The notes: a model not told the origin generated them from the letters alone. A DNA stretch of 64,000 bases from Amnibacterium endophyticum (GCF_042680685.1 NZ_JBHUEA010000020.1:12086-76085), one strand, 5' to 3'; numbered from the stretch's first letter, positions 24,979 through 33,007 are shown. Translations and numbers: made by a program.

Positions 24979-25572
24979 TCAGCTGAGGTCCGGCGGTGGG
25001 GGAGTGGATGGTGTTGTCGGGGCGGCGGCGAGGATCTGGTCGACGAGCTGCAGGGTGCGTGGGGTGAGGGCGTCTCCGGGGTAGTAGTCCTCGTAGAGCT
25101 GCTCGGCGTCGTCGGTGGTGGCGATTCCACAGTGAGGGAGGAGCACGGCGAGGTCGCGGGCGTCGCGGTTGCCGCGTCGTTGTGCTGCGTGCAGTTTCAT
25201 CGCGAGCAGGGTCTCGGGTGAGGCGATCTGGACTAGAACCTGGTGGTCGTCGTACACGGTGGTCCATTCGGCGGTGCGGTCGCCGTAACCGGTAGGGATG
25301 AAGGCGGCCGCGGCGTCGTTGATCCAGTCCGTCCGCCAGCCGTGGCGGCCGGCGACGCGACGCGCTGCATCGAGGACGGGTGCGGCCGGTTCGAGCGGCC
25401 CGTCGATGTCGACCGTCGCCGGACGTTCGGCCTGGAGGGTGAGGGCGATTGCGGCGCCGCCGACGATGCGGATGCGGGCGCCAGTACCAGCGGTGCGGAG
25501 TTCGGCGAGGAGTTCGCGCAGGCCGGTAATGAGGTCGGCTCGGGTGAGGGTTTGTGGCCGGTCGGGCGTCAT
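24979..25572 (-). CDS. Nucleotidyltransferase toxin (DUF6036/AbiEii-like)
   Basis: The 197-residue protein has the nucleotidyltransferase pattern RIRIVGGAAIALTL (GG motif) followed by ATVDIDG with the acidic metal ligands, then IASPETLLAMKLHAAQRRGNRDARDL, a helix typical of AbiEii/DUF6036 enzymes. The family includes toxins that modify tRNA ends. Its ATG overlaps the stop of the upstream XRE antitoxin gene. Toxin-antitoxin addiction of the element is the likely role. Confidence 0.82.
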   Translation of the reverse strand: MTPDRPQTLTRADLITGLRELLAELRTAGTGARIRIVGGAAIALTLQAERPATVDIDGPLEPAAPVLDAARRVAGRHGWRTDWINDAAAAFIPTGYGDRTAEWTTVYDDHQVLVQIASPETLLAMKLHAAQRRGNRDARDLAVLLPHCGIATTDDAEQLYEDYYPGDALTPRTLQLVDQILAAAPTTPSTPPPPDLS

Positions 25573-26138
25573 GCGCTGGCGAGTTCGCCTTCCTCGATCA
25601 GGATCCCGCGTCGTCGGAAGGGTTCGGGTACGTGGTCTGGGCGGGCGGGGAGGATCGCGCCTGGCGGCGCCCAGGGGGCGGGGGTGTCGTCGACGGTGTC
25701 GAGTACCCAGTCCGGTGAGGGCAAGCCGACCTGCTGTAGTCGCCAATCCGTCACCGCAGCGATCAGCGCGTCCCATCCGGGTCCGATGGTGGCGGGGGCT
25801 TCGGCGGCGAGGAGAAGGCGGAGGTAGGGGCCGGCGGTGCCGAGATCGTCGGCGAGCTGCAGCACGGCGCGGTAGGCGCGCTCGGGGTCACCGGCGGTCA
25901 AGGCGGTGGTGATGTGCTCGCCGGCTTCCGCGACGGTGTTGCGGCCTCCGGTTGCGGCGGGGATCAGGGTGATGCCGAGGGCGGCGGTGAGTCGGTCGAT
26001 GGTGGCCGAGGTGGGGGAGCGGCGATCGTGCTCGATGACAGACAGGTTCGATTCGGTGATGCCGGCTCGAGCGGCAACTGCTGCGAGCGTGCGCCGTGAG
26101 CGGGCGCGGGTGCGGCGAAGCGCTCCAACGACTGTCAT
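25569..26138 (-). CDS. XRE-family antitoxin/repressor of the nucleotidyltransferase pair
   Basis: The 189-residue protein has an N-terminal helix-turn-helix (LAAVAARAGITESNLSVIEH) and a longer C-terminal domain that is not recognised. It precedes the nucleotidyltransferase gene with an ATGA-type overlap. A perfect 20-bp palindrome lies 16 nt upstream of its start, as expected for autoregulation. Confidence 0.82.
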   Translation of the reverse strand: MTVVGALRRTRARSRRTLAAVAARAGITESNLSVIEHDRRSPTSATIDRLTAALGITLIPAATGGRNTVAEAGEHITTALTAGDPERAYRAVLQLADDLGTAGPYLRLLLAAEAPATIGPGWDALIAAVTDWRLQQVGLPSPDWVLDTVDDTPAPWAPPGAILPARPDHVPEPFRRRGILIEEGELASA

Positions 26139-26154
26139 CTCGAGACCTCCTCCT

Positions 26155-26174
26155 ACTTACCGTAAACGGTAAGT
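26155..26174. promoter_or_regulatory. Palindromic operator of the toxin-antitoxin operon
   Basis: ACTTACCGT-AA-ACGGTAAGT, with two perfect 9-bp arms around two bases, lies just upstream of the XRE gene start at 26138. Confidence 0.8.
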
Positions 26175-26207
26175 TCTGCCGCCGGGATGCGCCAGTGGCA
26201 TTTGCCG

Positions 26208-28082
26208 CTAGGCGGCCAGGAACACGGACGCGGTGAGTGCTCCGTCATGGACGGCAGCTCTGGCGGCGGTGTAGTCGGCGCGACCGTCGGACCTGCGGGG
26301 GTGCTTGGGGTAACGAGTGATGCCGGCAGGCTGCCAGAGCGGGGCCTGGTCCGCTCGAGCTCGAGCGTCGCGTCGGGTGCGGGGTCCGCACATCCAAGCG
26401 TGTTCTGCCTGCCACCAGCTCCAGACTGCGCGTTCGACTTGGTACCGGCGTCGGCGGCGCTCGAGCCTGCCGTCGACCTGCAACTCAGTCGCGACGAAAT
26501 CACGGCGTGCGAAGTCGGCCGGACGCCATCCGGTTGTGGCGAGGTGGACGAGGTTGAAGGTGGCAAGCCGGTGCAGCAAGCCCTCATCTGCAGTGGTGGT
26601 TGAAGGTGAAGGTGAGGCTGCGAGGCGAGCGTAGAGATTGCCAGCTGCGTGGGGGAGTGCGTGGTGTCCGGAGAAGACGTCGTGAGTCGCGAGGGTGAGG
26701 CGGTGCTGGAGCTGCTGGGTGAGGGCGGTGCGCTCAGCGGCCCCGGCCCCTTCGGGGCGCGTGGCCGCTTGTGACCGACCTTGTCCTGCGCCGCTGGGGA
26801 GAACGCGGTGCGGGTCGACGTGCCAGCGCGCGCCGTGCACGCCGGCGGCGGCTTCGGCCCGTCGGATCCAGCCGTCGGCAGTGAGGCGATGGAGCGCGGT
26901 GCGGGCGGTCTCACGGCCGATGCCGCAGGCCAGGGCGAGGCGTCGAATGTCGGCTTCCACGATCGTGTTGACGGCGGTGAGGGCGAAGAGGTGCAGGGTG
27001 TCCAGCACCCGGCGGTCGGCTGGTCCGCCGCCGGAGTTCCACCGGCCGGGGGCGGCGTCGGCGCGTTCCTGCAGGGTGCGGACGGTGTCGGCGAGGTCGC
27101 CGGCACGGGTGTCGAAGGTGGCGTCGAGGCCGGCACGGCGGGGGTTCTCAGCGACGAACTTGACGGCGTAGCGCCACTGTCTGGCGAGTGTTTCGGCCTG
27201 CTCGCGCGGACGGCGCGGGGTGCGGCCGCGGGTGCCGCGCTTGCTGCGGAGGTGTTCGAGTCCGGGAGCGGTGCCGGCGAGCTCGGCCACGTCGGCCATG
27301 TGCCAGTGGCTGGCGGCCGCTCCGAGCAGGACGGTGTTCAGCACGGTCGAGGCGTCCAGATCTGCCGCGGCTGCCTCAAGCGCGGCGAGGCTGGCAGCCG
27401 GTAGCGGTCGCCTGACGCCGGGGAGGTAGGGGTGCCCGCGCTCGTCGACGCGGACAGTCGCGCTTACGGGCGAGTCATCCTCGATCGCGGCGCCGGTGAT
27501 CTGCGCTGCCAGGGCTCGCGCGACGCGCACGAGCGCCTCGCTGTCGGTGGTCGGCTGCAGCAGGCATCCGAGGTCCCCCTCGAGGATTTCGGAGCGGCCG
27601 CCGTCGCGGTGCGGAGCACCGGGCGGACGCACGCAGCCCGTGGCGCTATTCCGTAACGGAGCGATGTCCAGTGTGGGCAGGACTGCCGCAGCTAGTCGTG
27701 CCACCGTGCCCACTAGCTCGACGTCGAGCGCCTGGGAGGCGGCGGCCCAGACGTGCCGGCCCCCGCTCGGCCCCGAGCGGCAAATCAGGTGCGCGATGCC
27801 CGCGTCGACGAGCAGGCTTGATAGCGCGGCCGCGTCGCGTGCGGCGCCCGCTTCGTCACCCTTGGCGTCGAAGTCGAAAGCGAGTAGTCGGAACCCGTCC
27901 AGGGAGGCCAGTGGCACCGCCCACGGCGCAGCCGGCGGCTGGATCTGGTCCAGCAGCCAGGTGCGGCTGTACTGATTCAGGACCTCGCCGGATGAGGTGG
28001 TGGCGGCGACGCGGACGCGATCGCGGGGGCTGATGGCACGCGTCAGTGCCCATGCATCCTCGACACCGGTAGTCGGCGACAC
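26208..28082 (-). CDS. Replication protein with primase (AEP-like) domain
   Basis: GTG start; 624 residues. The N-terminal domain has FRLLAFDFDAKG near residues 64-75, supplying the DxD metal site, and SGPSGGRHVW near 103-112, the basic/His motif of archaeo-eukaryotic-type primases on plasmids. A middle helical domain and a winged helix-turn-helix (RLALACGIGRETARTALHRL near residue 385) follow; the basic C-terminal part could contact DNA. A primase with DNA-binding domains beside parA and a toxin-antitoxin pair suggests the replication initiator of a plasmid. No helicase motif was seen. The origin itself was not identified. Confidence 0.72.
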   Translation of the reverse strand: MSPTTGVEDAWALTRAISPRDRVRVAATTSSGEVLNQYSRTWLLDQIQPPAAPWAVPLASLDGFRLLAFDFDAKGDEAGAARDAAALSSLLVDAGIAHLICRSGPSGGRHVWAAASQALDVELVGTVARLAAAVLPTLDIAPLRNSATGCVRPPGAPHRDGGRSEILEGDLGCLLQPTTDSEALVRVARALAAQITGAAIEDDSPVSATVRVDERGHPYLPGVRRPLPAASLAALEAAAADLDASTVLNTVLLGAAASHWHMADVAELAGTAPGLEHLRSKRGTRGRTPRRPREQAETLARQWRYAVKFVAENPRRAGLDATFDTRAGDLADTVRTLQERADAAPGRWNSGGGPADRRVLDTLHLFALTAVNTIVEADIRRLALACGIGRETARTALHRLTADGWIRRAEAAAGVHGARWHVDPHRVLPSGAGQGRSQAATRPEGAGAAERTALTQQLQHRLTLATHDVFSGHHALPHAAGNLYARLAASPSPSTTTADEGLLHRLATFNLVHLATTGWRPADFARRDFVATELQVDGRLERRRRRYQVERAVWSWWQAEHAWMCGPRTRRDARARADQAPLWQPAGITRYPKHPRRSDGRADYTAARAAVHDGALTASVFLAA

Positions 28083-28249
28083 GCCGACATATCGGGTTAG
28101 TGGGGATGATGGTGCACGCGTGGAGTCGTGCGTTACGATCGGCTCACCTCCTCCTGTACGGGAGAACGAAGAAGCCCCGGCGCCAACCGGTTCCTCTTCA
28201 CAGCGATCCGGGTGGGCCTGCGAAACCTTGAGCCCGGATCGAAAGTCTT

Positions 28250-28287
28250 CGAAGAAGCCCGCCCGCCAAGGCGGGCTTCTTCGTTTG
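28250..28287. terminator. Strong bidirectional terminator
   Basis: GAAGAAGCCCGCC and GGCGGGCTTCTTC form a near-perfect stem around CGCCAA, followed by a short T run on the plus strand (TCGTTTG). It lies 4 nt beyond the end of the minus-strand gene at 28292. The remainder of 28083-28249 holds no gene I can support. Confidence 0.75.
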
Positions 28288-28291
28288 TGGT

Positions 28292-28537
28292 CTACGACGC
28301 CATCTGGATCGGCAGCTCCTGCTGGGTCGATGCGATGCCAGGCTTCGGCACCACGGGAAGCTCGCCACGCTCTCGGACAAGTTCAGTGATGAGTGCCTCG
28401 AGGTAGTAGGACATCGTGACGCCGCTGGCCTCGGCAGCGGCCTGCACCTGGTCTCGGACTTGGGGGATGACACGTCCCTGCATCACCACGGTCGGCATGC
28501 TGGTGACACGTCGCGCGCGGTTCGCGGGGAAGCTCAT
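28292..28537 (-). CDS. Small ribbon-helix-helix-like DNA-binding protein
   Basis: An 81-residue protein from ATG 28537. The segment PTVVMQGRVIPQVRDQVQAAAEASGVTMSYYLEALITEL has the strand-helix-helix layout of Arc/MetJ proteins, including the common end of the second helix (SYYLEALI). It may control copy number or transfer genes. It is followed by a strong terminator. Confidence 0.7.
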   Translation of the reverse strand: MSFPANRARRVTSMPTVVMQGRVIPQVRDQVQAAAEASGVTMSYYLEALITELVRERGELPVVPKPGIASTQQELPIQMAS

Positions 28538-28563
28538 GCGGCCATGGTGTCGGCGCAATGCAT

Positions 28564-28692
28564 TCATTGGAAGGGCTGCCTCGGCGTGTCGCGCGAGAAA
28601 ATTGCACGCGTGTAGTTCCAGCCCCAGTTGGGGAGGTGTGAACCGGGCTGGATGGCGGCCCAGGATCGCCTCATCGACCTGCCTTCTGACAT
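28564..28692 (-). CDS. Possible 42-residue small ORF
   Basis: ATG 28692 has AAGGA six bases upstream. The peptide (MSEGRSMRRSWAAIQPG, then a Trp-rich middle) is basic and has no recognised motif. It lies between two small DNA-binding protein genes on the same strand. Support is limited to the ribosome-binding site and position. Confidence 0.3.
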   Translation of the reverse strand: MSEGRSMRRSWAAIQPGSHLPNWGWNYTRAIFSRDTPRQPFQ

Positions 28693-28734
28693 AACAATCC
28701 TTATCGGCGCAGGCGATCCGTGCGGGGGAGCGGC

Positions 28735-28989
28735 TCACGCGGCGACTCCAAGCAGGTCATCGCACTGCTGTCGGACGACGGCGGCAAGGGCTGCGGCGTC
28801 CACCCGATAGAACGTGTCAAGTCCGGCGGCCGCGTGAACGACGCCGGCGTCGAGCGCACCGGAGAGGATCACTCGCACGCGTTGCTCTCGAAGCTGCAGT
28901 CGGCGCGCGAGGGTGTCGGCGGCTGTCGGACCGGCGAGGGAGAGTGCGCGCAGCACTCGCGCGGTGTCGGTGTCGATGAGGCTGAACAC
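28735..28989 (-). CDS. Small winged-helix regulator
   Basis: The 84-residue protein contains RVLRALSLAGPTAADTLARRLQLREQRVRVILSGALDAG, a helix-turn-helix with ArsR/MarR-like spacing, then a wing strand (DTFYRVDAAALAAVV). A 16-bp palindrome lies 45 nt upstream, consistent with autoregulation. It is the first gene of the leftward maintenance block, so it could control element replication. Confidence 0.62.
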   Translation of the reverse strand: MFSLIDTDTARVLRALSLAGPTAADTLARRLQLREQRVRVILSGALDAGVVHAAAGLDTFYRVDAAALAAVVRQQCDDLLGVAA

Positions 28990-29033
28990 GACCGGTCCCC
29001 CGTCCGCTGGTGCACCGAGTGGCCCGGCGTCTT

Positions 29034-29049
29034 TCTAGCAGTTGCTAGA
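29034..29049. promoter_or_regulatory. Palindromic operator
   Basis: TCTAGCA-GT-TGCTAGA is a perfect 7-bp inverted repeat between the winged-helix gene (start 28989) and the end of the MpaB-like gene. The AT-rich TAGATTAAACG next to it may be a promoter element. Confidence 0.6.
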
Positions 29050-29078
29050 TTAAACGTATGGCGGGTCGTGCTGGTGCG

Positions 29079-29954
29079 CTACTCGGGCGCGGCGGGGCCG
29101 AGGTCGTGCAGGGAGTAGCCGTCGGGGTACTGGGTGCGGCCGCTGTGCCCGGGTCGGAAGGTGTCGACGGTGGTGGGGCGGGCGAGCAGGCCGCGGATGC
29201 GGAGCGCGACGTGGACCGCGTGGCGCAGCAGTCGCGGCGGTGGCTGCAGGCCGAGGGCCGCAGCCATTCTCGGGTCGTCGATGAGGGTGGCCATGATCGG
29301 TCGGATCAGCGGCCTCGCCGGGGCGGGCAGCCGGCCCGCGAGCACGCCGATGGTGGCGTCGAACAGCTGGGCTGCTTCCGGGCTCCAGGCGACGTTGTCG
29401 GCCTCGAAGCGTTCGTAGAAGGCGGTGGCGGCTTCGGCGGTCTCGGGCATCTGCAGGTGCATGCGGTGGCCGAGCTCCTGGTAGAAGCGGAATGCGGCGG
29501 CGTCCTCGGCTGGGGTGAGGCGGCGTACGCCGTGACTGGCGATCCAGCGTCTCGGGATCATCCAGAGCGACAGCAGCACGTAGCGGTACTCGTCAGCGGT
29601 CGCGGTGACGCGGGCGTGGGCGTGGATGAGCAGCTGCAGGGCCTGCTGGCCGCGGTCGGAGTCGAAGCCGCCGTTGATGATCTCCATCAGGATCAGCGCG
29701 GTGTCGTAGCTGCGCTTCTTGGGGTTGCGGAGCATCTCGCCGTGGGCGGCGAGCACCCGTGCGGTCGACGGGGTGGAGAAGGTGCGGTAGTACTCCACGG
29801 CGAATCCGACGCGGAAGTCGAACGCCAGCTCCCGGATCACGAGGCGCCGGTAGACCCGGGCCCAGTCGTCGGGGGGTGCCGGCAGCGGTCCGGTCGGGGC
29901 CGCGGATCGGGCTGTCCGGTCGCGGGGCGATACTCGAAGTGATGAGACACCCAT
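29079..29954 (-). CDS. MpaB-family oxygenase (DUF2236)
   Basis: The 291-residue protein matches the helical, haem-binding MpaB/latex-clearing fold. Conserved pieces include EMLRNPKKRSYDTALILMEIINGG (near residue 75), HAHARVTATADEYRYVLLSLW, and PRRWIASHGVRRLTPAEDAAAFRFYQELG. In fungi MpaB cleaves a terpenoid chain during mycophenolic acid synthesis, and actinobacterial relatives include rubber oxygenases; the substrate here is unknown. Its 5' end overlaps that of the divergent ImmA/IrrE gene, so both share one regulatory region. Finding an oxygenase inside a conjugative element, next to a protease, membrane protein and regulator, is notable. Confidence 0.85.
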   Translation of the reverse strand: MGVSSLRVSPRDRTARSAAPTGPLPAPPDDWARVYRRLVIRELAFDFRVGFAVEYYRTFSTPSTARVLAAHGEMLRNPKKRSYDTALILMEIINGGFDSDRGQQALQLLIHAHARVTATADEYRYVLLSLWMIPRRWIASHGVRRLTPAEDAAAFRFYQELGHRMHLQMPETAEAATAFYERFEADNVAWSPEAAQLFDATIGVLAGRLPAPARPLIRPIMATLIDDPRMAAALGLQPPPRLLRHAVHVALRIRGLLARPTTVDTFRPGHSGRTQYPDGYSLHDLGPAAPE

Positions 29955-30457
29955 CTCTCAAGGCTGCACCCATGCCGACGAGGTTCCGCTCCAGGCGGCA
30001 GGTGAACGCGATGCTGCGACGCGTCGGGTTCCCGTCCGGCTCGTTCGAGGCGATGCAGGACTTCATGCAGACCTGGCTGGGCCGCGAGATCCGGATCGAG
30101 CACCACGACTTCCGTGGTTCGTCGGTCTGCGGGCTGTGGCTGGGGTCGAAGCACGAGCGGGTCGACCGGATCTTCACCGATCTGGAGTCTCCGCACTGGC
30201 GGCAGACCGTCGCCCACGAGTGGGGGCACATGCTCTGCGGGCACGACATCGGCGCAGACGATGTCGAGGTGCTGCGGAGCCTGGCACCGCTGCTGCCGGA
30301 GAGCGCGATCCGGTTCGCGCTCTCGCGGGAGTCCTTCACGACCCCGCAGGAGCAGGACGCCGAAGCGGTCGGTGACGCGATCAGCCTGCTGCTGCTGGCC
30401 GAGGAGTCCCGTGCGGCGTCGGCGCAGTCCCTCGGGGGTTTCGGCCGGGTGCTGTGA
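29942..30457 (+). CDS. ImmA/IrrE-like zinc protease
   Basis: A 171-residue protein from ATG 29942, or 161 residues from ATG 29972. It has HEWGHMLCGHD near residue 92, a gluzincin-type zinc site, and a downstream EQDAEAVGDAISLLLL helix that supplies the third ligand. It lacks the HTH domain of the protein at 15432; DNA binding would come from the EspR-like product two genes downstream. Its stop overlaps the GTG of the membrane protein gene. Proteins of this size are often annotated as toxin components. Confidence 0.82.
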   Translation: MRHPSLKAAPMPTRFRSRRQVNAMLRRVGFPSGSFEAMQDFMQTWLGREIRIEHHDFRGSSVCGLWLGSKHERVDRIFTDLESPHWRQTVAHEWGHMLCGHDIGADDVEVLRSLAPLLPESAIRFALSRESFTTPQEQDAEAVGDAISLLLLAEESRAASAQSLGGFGRVL

Positions 30458-31443
30458 GCGCGGCCGTGGCGTTGCCGGCGATCATCCTGCTCGCTGCGCT
30501 GGTCGTGGTACCGGCGGCGGTGGTGCGCCGGCAGTGGACCTTGACCTGCGGCTTCGCCGCCGCGGGGGCAGGTGTCGCGCTGCAGTCGCCGGTGGTCTAC
30601 CGGCTGGTCGATCCGCTGCTGGGCGGCTGGAACCTGACGAACCTGCTCTACCACCTGCTGACGGTGGCGGGCATCGGCGGGTTCCTGCTGCTGGTGCTGA
30701 CTGCCGACCCCCGCTGGGATGCCCGGCGAGCGACGCGGATCGTCGTCGGCGCAGTTGCGGTGGCGTGCGGGGTCGAGGTGGCGCTCTTCATCGTCGGGAT
30801 CCGTACCGAGCAGTGGGCGATCGCGGACTCGCACCTGAGTGACCAGGTCACCAGTCCGGTGTTCCTCAGCTACGCGTCGATCCTCTGGATCGCCCTTGCC
30901 GGGCTGGCCGTGGCGGCGATCGTCACGCAGCAGGCGCAGACCCGGGGCCGGCCCTGGAGCGTCGGTCGGGTCGGGCTGACCTTGGTCGTGCTGGGCTGCG
31001 TCGCATCGCTCGGCTGGTGCGTCAACGCGGCCGCGATCGCGGTGACGGCGGTGCTGCGCGGTCAGGAACCGGCCGCGGGCGACCGGGTCGGGCAACTGCT
31101 GGCCCTGGTCGGCGGCGGGGCCGTGTTCGCGGGGCTCGCGACGACGAACCTGCCCCACCTCGTGGACCGGCTCGACGGGCTGCGGCTGGGCCTGGCGATC
31201 CGGCCGGTGTGGCGCCGCGCCGTCGCGGCCGCACCGGAGGTGGCGCTGCGGTCCGGGGCGCGGGCCTCGCTCGGCGGCAGGGCGACGCTCTACCGTCGTT
31301 GGGTGGAGATCGAGGACGCCGTCCGGCTGGGCCGGCTCGCCCTGACCGGGCAGGAGCGGTCCCGCGTCGGCCAGTTGGAGCGGATGTTCGCCCCAGCGAG
31401 CCGACCTGCGCGTCCGGAGGGGTCCGCGGTGACCGGTCGATGA
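30454..31443 (+). CDS. Seven-helix membrane protein (MAB_1171c/DUF6545-like)
   Basis: GTG start; 329 residues. Seven membrane segments occupy residues 1-235 (for example PAIILLAALVVVPAAVV and GLTLVVLGCVASLGWC), and a cytosolic tail of about 90 residues follows (RLGLAIRPVWRRAVAAAPEV). The helix count, tail and genetic partners match the MAB_1171c-type putative transporter family of mycobacteria and streptomycetes, which has no proven substrate. It overlaps both neighbours, so protease, membrane protein and regulator form one translational unit. Confidence 0.75.
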   Translation: MSAAVALPAIILLAALVVVPAAVVRRQWTLTCGFAAAGAGVALQSPVVYRLVDPLLGGWNLTNLLYHLLTVAGIGGFLLLVLTADPRWDARRATRIVVGAVAVACGVEVALFIVGIRTEQWAIADSHLSDQVTSPVFLSYASILWIALAGLAVAAIVTQQAQTRGRPWSVGRVGLTLVVLGCVASLGWCVNAAAIAVTAVLRGQEPAAGDRVGQLLALVGGGAVFAGLATTNLPHLVDRLDGLRLGLAIRPVWRRAVAAAPEVALRSGARASLGGRATLYRRWVEIEDAVRLGRLALTGQERSRVGQLERMFAPASRPARPEGSAVTGR

Positions 31444-31862
31444 GCGAGTCCGCGCCGCTGGACAGTGAGGAACGCAGCCGCCGGCTGAACCTGCTGCTCG
31501 ACACGATCCCGAAGGACGGCTCGCGGGCGACGTTCGCGCAGATCCAGTCGTTCCTCGCCAGCCAGGGTGTTCGCCTCAGCCAGGCCCGATGGACGTACCT
31601 GGTGCGTGGCGGCCGCGGGTACGAGCGGATCAACGGTGAACGAGCGCTGATGACGGCGATCGCCGCGTTCTTCCAAATCGACCCCAGCTACCTGCTCGAC
31701 CGGGCAGGACCGGTTCCGGAGGCGCTCGAGCAGCAGCTCGAGCTGCTGCGCCAGGTGCGCCTGCGCGAGGTGCGGCTCTACGCGACCCGCAAGCTCGGCG
31801 GCGTCTCCCCCGACACCCTCGAGGAACTCAACCGGATCCTCCGCGACTCCGAGACCGACTGA
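31440..31862 (+). CDS. EspR-like helix-turn-helix regulator
   Basis: The 140-residue protein resembles mycobacterial EspR in length and layout: an N-terminal domain with TFAQIQSFLASQGVRLSQARWTYLVRG, then ALMTAIAAFFQIDPSYLLD as the end of the HTH domain, and a C-terminal helical dimerisation part (LRQVRLREVRLYATRKLGG). EspR controls secretion and lipid genes; here it probably regulates the oxygenase/protease/membrane cassette. ATG 31440 overlaps the upstream stop. Confidence 0.82.
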   Translation: MSESAPLDSEERSRRLNLLLDTIPKDGSRATFAQIQSFLASQGVRLSQARWTYLVRGGRGYERINGERALMTAIAAFFQIDPSYLLDRAGPVPEALEQQLELLRQVRLREVRLYATRKLGGVSPDTLEELNRILRDSETD

Positions 31863-31890
31863 CCGGCACCGATGCCGTCTCGGGAAAGAC

Positions 31891-31938
31891 GAAACCCCGG
31901 CGATGTGACACGAGATCAGGGATCGGTCCGGGGTCTTC
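31891..31938 (+). terminator. Probable terminator of the protease-membrane-regulator operon
   Basis: GAAACCCCGG pairs with CCGGGGTCTTC over a 27-nt loop, between the EspR-like gene and the Abi-like gene. No long T run follows. Confidence 0.45.
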
Positions 31939-31966
31939 GACGACCACGATACAGGAGGGCCCCTCG

Positions 31967-32620
31967 ATGTCGAGCCCGCTGAGCGGCGACGCCGCGCTGC
32001 TACAACGGCGCTTCTCCCCCGAGCGGTTCGACCCGTACCTGCGGGCCGCCTCGTTCGATCAGGACACGGCGGTGGCGCTGTACCGGTGGAACGTCGAGCT
32101 CGCCGCCGCCATCTCGGAGACCCTCGGCCATGCCGAGGTCGGAGTCCGCAACGCCCTCAACGAGGGCTGGACGGCGCGACATGCCCGTCTCGGCCGCGCC
32201 GGGACATGGTTCGACGACCCCGCCGGCGAGCTCGACCGCCGCGCCCACGCCGACATCGACCGTGCGCTCACCCGACTCCGGACCGCCGGCGCGGTACCGC
32301 TGCCCGGCAAGATCGTCGCCGAGCTGCCGTTCGGCTTCTGGCGCTTCCTCCTCGCCCGCCGCTACACCACCATCTGGCCCGCGATCCGCCCCTCCTTCCC
32401 GCACCTGCAGGGACACGATCGGCGGCTGCTCGAGCTGCCCGTGTCCCGCCTGCATCTGCTGAGGAACCGGATCGCACACCACGAGCCCCTGCTCGCCCTG
32501 TCGGTCGAGACGGTGCGGCACGACCTCGTCACCGTGCTCGACGCACTCGACCCCGCACTGACCTTGTGGGTCGAGCACGGCGACCGGATCGCCGCCGTAC
32601 ACGCACGACGTCCCCGCTGA
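31967..32620 (+). CDS. Abi-like protein with HEPN motif
   Basis: A 217-residue protein with a strong ribosome-binding site (AGGAGGG). The Abi_2 family pattern is visible: an N-terminal ERFDPYLRAASFD, the middle AISETLGHAEVGVRNALNE, PFGFWRFLLARRYTTIW, and RLHLLRNRIAHHEP near residue 165. RNRIAHHE matches the R-x4-H catalytic motif of HEPN ribonucleases. Such proteins cause abortive infection or act as growth-arrest toxins. It has its own transcript, and no clear antitoxin adjoins. Confidence 0.85.
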   Translation: MSSPLSGDAALLQRRFSPERFDPYLRAASFDQDTAVALYRWNVELAAAISETLGHAEVGVRNALNEGWTARHARLGRAGTWFDDPAGELDRRAHADIDRALTRLRTAGAVPLPGKIVAELPFGFWRFLLARRYTTIWPAIRPSFPHLQGHDRRLLELPVSRLHLLRNRIAHHEPLLALSVETVRHDLVTVLDALDPALTLWVEHGDRIAAVHARRPR

Positions 32621-32641
32621 CCCGCTGGCGACCTCCGGCCG

Positions 32642-33007
32642 CTACGCGTCCGGGAGCGGCTCGCCGAGCATGTACGCCAAGTGCGCCCGCGTGATCTCCT
32701 CGACCCGGGTCCGATTCAGCGTGTACTTCGGCACGCTGCCGACCGCGACCTCTGCTTCGACGACCCCGAGCTCACGCAGGTCCCGCAGGTGCCGGTTCAC
32801 TGTCGGCCGGACCAGGCTCGCGCCTGCGATGATCTGACCGATCTGTGCCCGGTCGTGACCGGCGAGGAAGCGGATGATCGCCGCCGCCGCGGGATGCCCG
32901 ATCCCGCGGACGGCCGTCAGCACGGCATCCGCTGTCGAAAGCCCATCCTGCGCCAGCAGGCCCGCGGTCTTCTCGCCATCGTCGGGCGGCAGCGGATCGA
33001 CGGGCAC
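32642..33007 (-). CDS. Winged-helix (ArsR/MarR-like) regulator
   Basis: GTG start; 121 residues. IIRFLAGHDRAQIGQIIAGASLVRPTVNRHLRDLRELGVVEAE is a clear helix-turn-helix with a following wing. It lies convergent to the Abi-like gene and divergent from the transfer operon, and a 17-bp inverted repeat lies in the divergent gap. It is a good candidate for the repressor of the type IV secretion operon. Confidence 0.78.
   Translation of the reverse strand: MPVDPLPPDDGEKTAGLLAQDGLSTADAVLTAVRGIGHPAAAAIIRFLAGHDRAQIGQIIAGASLVRPTVNRHLRDLRELGVVEAEVAVGSVPKYTLNRTRVEEITRAHLAYMLGEPLPDA

Noticed and set aside
28138..28170. Minus-strand AGGAGGAGGTG considered as the start of a small gene
   Set aside because: The GTG frame stops after four codons; I see no gene, although a short leader peptide cannot be excluded.
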